Assembly (NCBI GenBank): GCA_027704905.1
Contig: CM050999.1
Coordinates: 12,192,965 to 12,256,964 of the forward strand
DNA from: Muraenolepis orangiensis
Taxonomy: Eukaryota > Chordata > Actinopteri > Gadiformes > Muraenolepididae
Direction of reading: 5' to 3'
DNA: 64,000 bases
In this document: piece by piece, positions 1 through 14,975 of the stretch
How the letters are laid out: each line of letters opens with the position of its first letter
Position numbering within the stretch: the stretch's first letter is position 1
Program-made: the position numbers and the translations under genes
The notes under the pieces: model-generated
What the model saw: the letters and a program-made list of their open reading frames with translations, nothing else
Told to the model about the DNA's origin: nothing
The model's database searches: none

Positions 1-7105
<7,105 letters not shown>

Positions 7106-7261
7106 CCTGACAATACAATACAAATATTAACTAATAATAATACAAAATTAACAACATGTGCACCACCTTCTTTCTTAGAATGACATGTACACCACCCACA
7201 TATTACTTGTATATTGTGTATATTATATGTATATCTTTTTTTGTACATTACTATAAGTCAC

Positions 7262-7403
7262 TTATGGCACTCCTGAACCGTCCCTGGAAGGAGGGATCCC
7301 CTTCCACTCTGTGGTTGGGGGGTGTTGTAAACATGTGGCCTGTGAAGCCCTTTGAGACTGTAGCTGTGATTAAGGGGCTATACAAATACAATTGACTTGA
7401 CTT
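7262..7403. repeat. Dispersed fish-type repeat remnant
   Basis: The stretch runs from TGGCACTCCTGAACCGTCCC through GTGAAGCCCTTTGAGACTGT and GGGGCTATACAAATACAATT to TGACTTGACTTGA. This tail is one I associate with dispersed repeats in many teleost genomes; I cannot assign a family. It lies in the first SUPT5H intron. Confidence 0.5.
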
Positions 7404-7838
7404 GAATTACCATAACGTACACCATAATGTACACCACCTACCTAACACAACCACATGTACACCACCTACTTTTTTTTTTTATACAATGCCACTTACACCA
7501 CCCACATATTACAATAACATGTACACCCACCTGGTACATCTAGCAGGACCATGTGATAATAGCAGTCATCCTTGTAGGTTTGTATGTTGTAATACAATAA
7601 CTCACCAACTTAACAACACGTCATTACTATATAATAACCATATATCCTCACACCACAACACACACCACCACAAGGTACACATAATCAGCAATATTAATAC
7701 AGCATAAAGCACCACTGTGAGGCGTCAACAGAACACATTAACACGGTGATGAAACACTCATGTGCCAACATGTACACATTGATTAGATACAACTAGCATC
7801 AGCTAGCCGCTAGCTTGGCTGCTGTGACGCCTTTGGGG

Positions 7839-7871
<33 letters not shown>

Positions 7872-8080
7872 AACAGTGTTATAGTATGTTATCTTTCAAT
7901 AACACCAACCACAGCAGTGAGTGAGCCGTTAGTGAGCTGATAACCAGCGATTGTAAAGTAGGTAAGCGGTTAGCAGCTACAGCTACCATCCATTGAAACA
8001 GGAGCTAATGGTTAGCAGCACTGTTAGCATTATGCTGCAGGTGAGGTGAAGTGTCTCACAGCCACCGGGGGTTTTCTCAC

Positions 8081-8200
8081 CTTAGACCTCCACTCCTGAC
8101 ACCGTTCACTCCGATCCAAGAGAGTCCGTTGAATTAAACTATAGCTGATCTATAATTGTAATAATTTCAGACTATTTTTGTATTATTATTATTATGCTAA
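8081..8200 (-). other. SUPT5H: Probable noncoding first exon of SUPT5H
   Basis: On the minus strand a strong donor, GGTCTAAG followed by GTGAGA, ends at 8081. The start-codon exon has its own acceptor, TTGTCAG before GATGTC, at 7107-7108, so its 5' UTR must be spliced from upstream. The intervening 970 bp then form a 5' UTR intron. The upstream limit of this exon (the transcription start) is a guess placed next to the CpG-rich block. Confidence 0.5.
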
Positions 8201-8320
8201 CAATTCGTAATCTCGGACGCGCGCGCGCACACACACGGCCGTCGCGAGAACTGGGGGAAATATCGCGGGGTTTAGGCGCGATAAGACCTTGGGCGGGGGA
8301 AATATCGCGAGGAAACAAAG
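8190..8320. promoter_or_regulatory. CpG-rich promoter block with repeated GGGGGAAATATCGCG
   Basis: This is the only clearly CpG-dense, GC-rich stretch upstream of SUPT5H. It contains GACGCGCGCGCGC, GTCGCGAGAAC, GGCGCGATAAG and two perfect copies of GGGGGAAATATCGCG at 8253-8267 and 8295-8309. CGCGA-type motifs suit a broadly expressed promoter. It could also serve the plus strand toward TRIAP1, but that is not shown. Confidence 0.55.
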
Positions 8321-8755
8321 TGCCGTTATTGTTGGGGTTAACCATGTGACTTTTTTCAGGGGACGCGAACATCACATAACTGGTGTGAAAGTTGGAAAAC
8401 TTGGGGGCGGGGGGTGTCCTATGAACAGGCATTGAGGAAAGTGGGGGCTAAGGTCAGTGGTAGGGGGGCATTTTTTTGGGCATTTATGGCAGTGGATGTG
8501 CTATGGGCAACCACGATCCAAAAAGGAAAGTGCTGCAGGTTTCTTGAGGAGGTACAGGTAGGCCCAGAGGTGTTGCACCCATTCATGAAGCAGAAGCTGG
8601 AAATGCACGAGAGAGCATGACAAAGGAAAAGGAAGTGTCAAGACAGGAGTGAGGAGCCCACTGGAGAGGGACACATGGATGCAAATGAAGATGAATAGTC
8701 GGCTACTGACATTTTACATCTCTCTATGGAATGCAATGAGTTTGGTTGCAAATGT
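8321..8755. other. No recognisable gene
   Basis: A 68-codon open frame on the plus strand (8414-8620) has no family I recognise, and its surroundings are repeat remnants. A plus-strand donor-like site CAG/GTAGGC lies at about 8556. I make no functional call. Confidence 0.4.
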
Positions 8756-8895
8756 CAAGTCAAGTTTATTGTCACTTCACAGTTTACACAAGTATAAAGC
8801 AGTGATGTGAAAATCTTGTGTGCAATACCCGACGACAGACAGCAGTTATAAAATAAGATAAAAAAAATAGATAAAAATAGAATAAATAAAATGCG
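8756..8895. repeat. Dispersed repeat A, copy 1 (GTCAAGTCAAGTTTATTGTC)
   Basis: It begins GTCAAGTCAAGTTTATTGTC and continues through ACTTCACAGTTTACAC, AATACCCGACGACAGACAGC and AGTTATAAAATAAGATAAAA. A second copy with the same order of motifs lies at 13301-13450 inside the cytokine gene. Confidence 0.75.
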
Positions 8896-8984
8896 AGAGT
8901 AAGTGTCCCAGTTAGTACGTAAGTTAGTAAGTTAGTGTCTTCTCCCCCCCTCCCCCCGTCTTCTTCTTCCCCCTACGGTCCGTT

Positions 8985-9435
8985 TGCCGGTTTCGCAGCA
9001 TCTGTACAAGGACTACCAGGTTACCAAGGACTGTTTTTATCCACAGGCAGTGCGCCTACTAAACTGCTAGAAGTGCTGCCACTATCATAACATTGTCATT
9101 AATTTTACATTACATAACACTATCATACTTTGCTGGACTTTTTTTTATGGTGGACTTATTACCTCTACTGTTCTGCATCGTATGCATGATGCTGCTGCAC
9201 TACTGACACTTTAAAAGGCTTTTAAATGTTGTTTGCACAATACAACACATGTATATCCATCCATCAGTGGCTTTATTGTTATTTTTATTGTCATTTTAAT
9301 TGTGTATAGCATTTTTATAGTATATTGTTTTAGGAAATTCATACTGCAGGAGGAAATAGGGAGTAAGCATTCCATTGTACATTGTTGCATATGGCAAATA
9401 CAAATGTTGAATCTCTTGAATCTTGAATCCATGGT
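8985..9435 (+). mobile_element. Non-LTR retrotransposon 3' end, copy 1
   Basis: The segment carries a broken tail of a reverse-transcriptase ORF (GGTTTCGCAGCATCTGTACA, AGGACTACCAGGTTACCAAG). A 3' UTR follows, ending AGTAAGCATTCCATTGTACA and a short TCTTGAATCTTGAATC tail. The same 3' UTR appears at 10205-10310 (plus) and 10803-11230 (minus), so all three belong to one LINE family. No intact ORF remains. Confidence 0.7.
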
Positions 9436-9439
9436 GGAA

Positions 9440-9805
9440 TAAAGCATGTGATAAGGCTGTTGGGGATAGGAACCTGGCCTACAGAGAACTGAGAAAGGGT
9501 TCAACAGTAAGTGAGTGAACGGAATTTGTAGAACAAGTTGAGAGCTAAGGTGAGAATAGTGATTAAGTCTGCCAAAAAGGAGTGTTGGAGAAGGTACTGT
9601 GAACACCCTTGTTCAGCAGCCTGACGGCCTCAGGCCATCAGGCTGCTGAACAAGGGTGTTGACTTGACTTGAATGCCAGTATTGGAGGGAGAGGGCTTGG
9701 TCGCTACAAGTAATGAAGAGAAAGCAAAACTTTGTGAAAATAACTTTAAGGCTGTTCACAGTGGCACAAACATTGGGAAAGAAGGCATAACAAAAAGGAA
9801 TGACA
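9440..9805 (+). pseudogene. Broken LINE ORF2 segment before the RT domain
   Basis: Frame-shifted translation gives DRNLAYRELRKGSTVSE, then RAKVRIVIKSAKKECWRRYC, then EGLVATSNEEKAKLCENNF. This is the linker region ahead of reverse transcriptase in fish LINEs. Stops and frameshifts disable it. A 9602-9672 insert containing a hairpin interrupts it. Confidence 0.6.
9602..9660. repeat. Inverted repeat with 29-bp arms and no spacer
   Basis: AACACCCTTGTTCAGCAGCC is followed directly by its reverse complement, ending GGCTGCTGAACAAGGGTGTT, with one mismatch (GACGG against GATGG). The core CAGCAGCCTGAtGGCCT resembles a dispersed fish repeat, so this may be two copies head to head. Confidence 0.85.
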
Positions 9806-9914
9806 TATCAAGTCAACACATGCAAGCTTGAAGTAAATACAGATACCATCCTCCTAGAGTGCCTCCAAACCACCATTGGACTTTCAGACTCTGCACTCAA
9901 GTGCAGAGTCTGTG

Positions 9915-10310
9915 CTTTCTCTTGGTCGTGTTATCAGCAGACATGGGATGTATTTTCATTGTTATGCTGATGGCACACAGCTATACATTAAAATTGCCCC
10001 AAGCCCCTCTGCAGCCATGTCATGCCACAATTCACCATATGTATATATTATCCATCAGTCACTTAATTGTAAATTGTGTACAGTATTGTTATTGTGTAAG
10101 TGTAAGCATACGTGTTGTATTGTATAAGTATAGTACATACTACATAGTATAGTATATAGTGTTGTTTACAGTATAGTATTGTTTAGAATAGTATAGTATT
10201 GTATAGTTTAGTATACTAGTGGTGTAGGAAATTCATACTGCGGGAGTAAGCATTCCATTGTGCTTGTTGCAAATGGCAACTAAACATCTTACATCTTGAA
10301 TCATGGAAGG
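9915..10310 (+). mobile_element. LINE reverse-transcriptase fragment plus 3' UTR, copy 2
   Basis: A short open stretch codes LGRVISRHGMYFHCYADG followed by TQLYIK. This is the catalytic YADD region of a LINE reverse transcriptase, but the second Asp is replaced by Gly, which should inactivate it. After an AT-rich stretch, the family's 3' UTR follows at 10205-10310, ending CTTACATCTTGAATC. Internal sequence is missing, so the copy is deleted as well as mutated. Confidence 0.65.
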
Positions 10311-10800
10311 CAGCCGGTACACAGACGAAAGACAGAGGATGTATGCAGCACTATTAACCCGGCCCTCAAGTAAATCCCTCCGACAACCAGCCAAGGACTG
10401 TGAAAGCAGTCCTTGAATTCATCGCCGCAACAGGATTGCAAATAGGCAGAGCCAGAGCCAATAGGGAAGTAGAACTATAAACTGTAATCTAAGACTGACC
10501 TGTAAGAGGCAGCAATGTGCCGCAAGGCACCTAGGCTGCGGGAAAGCCACAGAAGAAGAGGAAGAAGAAGACAGAGCTCAAGGGTGTTAGGCTTAGCTGC
10601 CAAAGTACCCGGTTAGCTACAGATATCAGCTATTATTTATCTATATATAATTATAGATATATTATATTATATTTACGGTCACAATTCACGGTAAGAACAC
10701 TTTACCTTATTAATAATTGTAACTGTCGCATGTTCACATTACACACCACCCACCTCGTACATCAACATGTACGCCACCTACCTAGTATACCATATAATAG
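10311..10800. other. No gene; unassigned repeat-like sequence
   Basis: The stretch ends in a GAAGAAGAGGAAGAAGAAG tail near 10548-10570, like the A-rich end of a retroposon, followed by AT-rich sequence. Nothing codes recognisably. Confidence 0.4.
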
Positions 10801-10802
10801 AT

Positions 10803-11230
10803 TAAAGATTCAATATGTTCAGTACAATGGAACGCTTACTCCCCATTCCCAACACAATACTATAAAAAAGACTAGACACAATAAAAATGACTGAAGGTTG
10901 ATATGTATAAGTGAAGAATTGTACAAAAAGCATTTTAAAGCATTTAAAAGCAAACGTAAAGTGCCAGTAGTGCAGCAGCATCATGAATACAGTGCAGTTA
11001 CTGTAATGTAATATGGGTGACAATGTTATGATAGTGGCAGCACCTGGTAGTCCTTGAACGGATGCTGCAAAACCGGCGACCGGACGGTAGGGGGGAGAAG
11101 AGATGGTGCCCAGGGTGATTGCAGTCATTTATGATGGAGATGGCCTTATTCTGACATCTGGTCCTAAAGATCTCAATGCATGGAAGTGCACACCCCATGA
11201 TCTGTTCTGCCGTCCTCACGACCCTCTGGA
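10803..11230 (-). mobile_element. LINE 3' end, copy 3, reverse orientation
   Basis: On the minus strand it reads RTAEQIMGCALPCIEIFRTR, then NPLPSGRR-like HHLFSPLPSGRRFCSIRSRT. This is the conserved C-terminal end of fish LINE reverse-transcriptase ORFs. Next comes the same 3' UTR as copies 1 and 2, finishing in a GAATCTTTAATCT tail. It stops 60 bp short of the TRIAP1 coding start. Confidence 0.75.
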
Positions 11231-11288
11231 TGGCTGGATATATTATTATTATGAACTAATATATTAACTATTTTCCAGCCGGCGAGAC

Positions 11289-11513
11289 ATGAACAGCGTG
11301 GGGGAAGCGTGCACTGAGCTGAAGCGGGAGTACGACCAGTGCTTCAACCGATGGTTTGCCGAGAGCTTCCTGAAGGGGGAGCGCGGTGGGGAGCCTTGTG
11401 GCGACAGCTTCAAGCGGTACCAGCAGTGCGTGCAGCGCGCCATCCGGGAGAAGGACATCCCCGTGGACGGCCTGGACTTCATGGGACCCAACAAAGACAA
11501 GCCGGAGAGCTGA
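11289..11513 (+). CDS. TRIAP1: TP53-regulated inhibitor of apoptosis 1 (twin CX9C protein)
   Basis: This is a small mitochondrial intermembrane-space protein that pairs with PRELI-domain proteins to carry phosphatidic acid for cardiolipin synthesis. The 74 codons (human 76) start MNSVGEACTELKREYDQCFN and show the twin CX9C signature: Cys8-Cys18 and Cys37-Cys47, nine residues apart in each pair. The ATG at 11289 matches the family start. A TATTTTCCAG acceptor ends at 11278, so a noncoding 5' exon probably lies upstream; I could not place it. The whole CDS is in one exon. Convergent with the cytokine gene. Intact frame and a good poly(A) signal argue against a pseudogene. Confidence 0.95.
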   Translation: MNSVGEACTELKREYDQCFNRWFAESFLKGERGGEPCGDSFKRYQQCVQRAIREKDIPVDGLDFMGPNKDKPES

Positions 11514-11888
11514 AGCTGAGCCTGTCTCTCACCGGCGCTCACCACACTGTTAATAATGATTAGAATATAATTAGTTAGTTATTTGGCTACTGGTGTGATG
11601 GACTGGATCTAAACCCACTGGACGCAGTGAGATGACCGCATGTGTGTTACGTCATTCGTACTCTGGACTGTTGTCTTTTACATGGGGGAAAGCCTGTGGG
11701 ACTGAACTGAGCACTGACTTAATGTACCGTTTAGAGCTCAAAGAGTGGACTCCTATCAGAGAGGTGTCTCCTAAAGCGGAAGGCCACTGCGATGAGCCTC
11801 CTTGGATGAGAGGTGTGTTCTTAAGTTAATGGGACGGTCTGCTGTCTGGCATCATGAGACCATCTGTCAGCCGAAAGCTTCTTATGTA

Positions 11889-11894
11889 AATAAA
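11889..11894 (+). terminator. TRIAP1: Poly(A) signal AATAAA of TRIAP1
   Basis: AATAAA lies 376 bp after the TRIAP1 stop and is followed within 40 bp by GT-rich sequence (CCTGGTGTGATTTGTCC), as expected for a cleavage site near 11910. Confidence 0.7.
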
Positions 11895-12129
11895 GCCTTG
11901 CTAGGATGCACCCTGGTGTGATTTGTCCTATCATGTTGCACTCTGTCTCCGTCTAATGTGTGTGTGTGTGTATAGTTTTGTGATGACATGACCCGACCAC
12001 ACCTTCCAGAATGCAATTGCCAGTATCCACAGATACTGTTTTATACTTAATTAGCCAAACGTTAGTGGTCCTCTTTAGCTACAAGCTGTACTCTGTGACT
12101 CCGTAGAAGGAGGGCCTCCTATACAGGGA

Positions 12130-12465
12130 CCTGTTCCTGGAATTGTGTGTCATCGTGTCACATGCTGTTGCCCCACGGTCTTACAGGTTCAGACGTGTAT
12201 TCCAACGGCTTTGGCTCACTTGCAGAGGACAGAATCTCACATCTGCAGACCTTCTACTTGCCGAATATGGTTATGTCATGAAACAGAATGAGATCTCAAC
12301 ACAGATATTAACTATTTTTGTTTATAATAGTTTTATTTTAGTTAGTTGTTTTGTTTTTTAGCTTAGGTTTTAGTATTTTTGTGTGTGCATTTATTCCCCC
12401 TGTGTCAACTGTTGCACCTTAATTTCCCTCGGGATTAATAAAGTTTTCTGAATCTGAAGATCCTG
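12130..12465 (+). mobile_element. LINE-type 3' end remnant
   Basis: The segment ends TTAATTTCCCTCGGGATTAA followed by TAAAGTTTTC, a 3' terminus I associate with fish non-LTR elements. No coding sequence is left. It sits between the convergent TRIAP1 and cytokine genes. Confidence 0.45.
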
Positions 12466-12635
12466 CCACATGCAGGAGGATATGGGTTATACAAGGTGAG
12501 CTAAGAACAACACTGTTAAACACTAAAGTACAAACCAAGTAATTTCATTGAGAGGATGTCCTTGTGTTATCCTGTTGACCCATGAGAATTGTCACACTGC
12601 CACTCAAGAAACCACTCAAGGAACATACCAGTTAT

Positions 12636-12641
12636 TTTATT
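12636..12641 (-). terminator. Candidate poly(A) signal of the cytokine gene
   Basis: On the minus strand AATAAA occurs 104 bp after the stop codon at 12746, in AT-rich sequence. Confidence 0.5.
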
Positions 12642-12745
12642 AACATATCAGTTATTTGAATAATGCATGACAGTTATTTTAACAACATATCTGTTCCTTT
12701 AAAACTGGGGCAGCCAGGCCCGCTCTTCTTCTGACCCGGTGGAGT

Positions 12746-13162
12746 TCAGGAGCAGTTAACAGTGTTGATGTTCTGGAACACAGTGCGGAGAGTTTTGAGG
12801 AAGAACCCAGCTGTCTTCACAGGGTTAAGCTCACATACCCCACAGTTAGCCTCCAGCTCCTGGACAGACAGACAGACAGAGTGAGAGAGAGAGAGAGAAA
12901 GAGAAAGTATGAAGACAAATCCAAGGTGTGTAGGTGTGTGTGTGTGGGGGGGGGGGGGTAATGTGTGTGTATGTGTGTGTGTGTCCAGCCATACCGTCTT
13001 GTTCTTGGTGAGAATTGACAGGCTTTTGTGGAGCATCGTGAACAACGATTCCAGTCTTTTGCTAGCTGCCTCTGTTTTCAGCACCTTCACCTCCTCCTTG
13101 AAGCAGAGCAGGGAGGCATTGGGGCACTGCTGCTGAAGACAGACAGACAAAAACACACACAG

Positions 13163-13241
<79 letters not shown>

Positions 13242-14040
13242 TCAAGAAAGTGTGTAGGCCTGAATGGTTTTACTGATGAACTGGATTTACACTGTAGTCA
13301 AGTCAAGTCAAGTCAAGTTTATTGTCACTTCACAGTTTACACTGTTTACAAGTATAAAGCATGTGAAAGTTATGTGAAAATCTTATGTGCAATACCCGAC
13401 GACAGACAGCAGTTATAAAAATAAGATAAAAATAGAATAATAAATAAAATAAAAATAAAAATGCAATATATCGGCACAGAAAAGAGCAATATGTATATAT
13501 AAATCAATGTAATAAAATATACATTGTTATATGCTATACGCCCTTGATCAGCTGCCTGATGGCCTGTCTGTGGAAGCTATCTCGGAGTCTATTTGTACGG
13601 CACTTGATACTGCGGTATCCCTGCCTGACGGTAAAAGTGAGAGTAGTATATTAGGTATTTGGGTACACATTGTTTTACTGAGATTAAATTAAAAAAGGTG
13701 AGCCTGGTCACTCACCTAAATGAAGCCTACCTTGTAGTTGTCTAATGTTGGCGTGTACAAGTCCAGATCCCAGGTCTCCTAGGGGCCACAAAATACAAGT
13801 TACACTGCGCTCCGTGGTCTCATAGGGGCCCCCAAACACACGTAACACTAAACCAGACTGTGGTCCCCTAGGGGCAACCAAATATAAATGTACTACTGTT
13901 TATCACACGGGTCCACCGCTAAGCACCTGGGTCGTCTCCTTCAGCTCCTGGAAGGTCAGATCCTGCTCTGTGTTGCAGTTGAGTTTGACTGTGAGTGGCA
14001 GCCACAGGACAGACAGAGAGAACAACCACAATACTCCCAT
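12746..14040 (-). CDS. il15l: IL-15-type four-helix cytokine, probably IL-15-like (IL15L)
   Basis: Secreted cytokine of the IL-2/IL-15/IL-21 group. Four coding exons, all joined in phase 0 as in that group: 13927-14040, 13731-13778, 12995-13132 and 12746-12859, giving 137 residues. Residues 1-20 (MGVLWLFSLSVLWLPLTVKL) are a signal peptide. DLDLYTPT at 42-49 fits the end of helix A in IL-15. Cysteines follow the IL-15/IL-21 pattern: C57-x6-C64 and C106-x2-C109, normally two disulfides. Sequons lie at N59, N98 and N135. The last intact helix is AGFFLKTLRTVFQNINTV. IL15L rather than IL15 or IL21 is an inference from YTPT and my recollection that fish IL15L sits in such a neighbourhood. An upstream 5' UTR exon is likely but not placed. 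The giant 54-bp array starts 936 bp upstream of the start codon. Confidence 0.75.
12925..12985. repeat. GT/G-run simple repeat
   Basis: GTGTGTGTG, a run of about 11 G and further GT repeats lie in the last intron of the cytokine gene. Confidence 0.8.
13150..13238. repeat. (CA)n microsatellite
   Basis: A CA run lies just upstream (in the gene's sense) of cytokine exon 12995-13132. Confidence 0.9.
13301..13640. repeat. Dispersed repeat A, copy 2, with a longer 3' part
   Basis: It starts with (TCAAG)n and TTTATTGTCACTTCACAG, matching copy 1 at 8756-8895 as far as AGTTATAAAAATAAGATAAA. It continues to CAGCTGCCTGATGGCCTGTC and GCCTGACGGTAAAAGTGAG. The latter motifs match the hairpin core at 9602-9660. 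It occupies the cytokine intron between exons 12995-13132 and 13731-13778. Confidence 0.7.
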
Positions 14041-14088
14041 TATGTCAGATCTCACATCACTGGCTCCGTCAAACTCCCCAGGAACAAG

Positions 14089-14147
14089 GTCATGTAGCAC
14101 CAGTTCTCTAGGTTCCAACGGTTCCTCTCTGGTCATGTAGCACCAAT
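14089..14147. repeat. Two copies of GGTCATGTAGCACCAGTTCT
   Basis: The motif at 14089-14112 recurs at about 14130-14147, just upstream of the cytokine start codon. The same motif forms a small tandem array at 51112-51246, in PLEKHG2. Confidence 0.8.
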
Positions 14148-14289
14148 TGAAATTGTTTTGCAGCTTTCTATTGCATAGACAGCCCTGTATTATGAAAAGC
14201 CCAGTGGAAAGTTGGGCCAGGAGAATAATCCAATCTAACCCTTTACCCTTTTTGTGCAATGACAATACGTTTGAATCTAATCTAATCTA

Positions 14290-14975
14290 ATCTGTGATCC
14301 GTAATGTCAGGTAGACTCTGGGTCGTCTTCAGCAGTCTGTCCTTTACCTTGGCATCAAGGAAGGTCTGGAACCCGCGGAGAAAGAAGAAGTGTGTGGCAC
14401 GGCGTGGGTTCTGTTCCGGAATGTCATCAAGCTCAACAGAGCTCTAACGTCATCTTAACCTCCTCCACTGATCAACCGATTTTAGGTTGGCCCCAGGTTC
14501 ACTGTCTGAGCAGTTCTGCCATCCTCAGTAAACCAACTTGTTAAAAAGCGTCCTGGTGAATGCTGATGCAAGAAGCACAATGTGGGATGGAGACGTGTGA
14601 TCTGCAGTCTAGCTGGGTTCCCACTCCCCCCCTGACCCCCCCCTCCTTCTGTTTCAGTTCCCCTTGCTAAAGTTTGCAAAGAGCAGAAACGTGACCCTGA
14701 TCTACCCTTCTGGTGTTCAATGAAACACAGATGTAGGACTCTATGTTCTGTGTAAGCCTTTGCAGTAGGACTAAATGTCTGGCTCCAACAGATGTAATAT
14801 AGTAACCAGATACACGCCCCACTAGTTTGACGTGCGTTAACGTGTTATTGTGTGGAATGTCTTTGTGGATTGTAGCAGCCTGCAACATGACATACATGAC
14901 ATAATGTTATCAATGATTACTATTCTTTAATATAGTCGGGTATACACGGAATACATTTTTGGGATTTTTGTTTTT
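14290..14975. other. Cytokine upstream region; no gene recognised
   Basis: This lies between the cytokine start and the giant array. A stretch at 14347-14423 on the minus strand has an open frame and a donor-like AAG/GTAAAG and could be a 5' exon, but no matching acceptor could be settled. The rest shows nothing recognisable. Confidence 0.4.

Noticed and set aside
8414..8620. 68-codon plus-strand frame
   Set aside because: No recognised family, no neighbouring exon, and surrounded by repeat remnants. Recorded as unassigned, not as a gene.
11289..11513. TRIAP1 as a processed retrocopy
   Set aside because: Although the CDS has one exon, the frame is intact, a splice acceptor precedes the start, no poly(A) tract follows, and a normal poly(A) signal is present.
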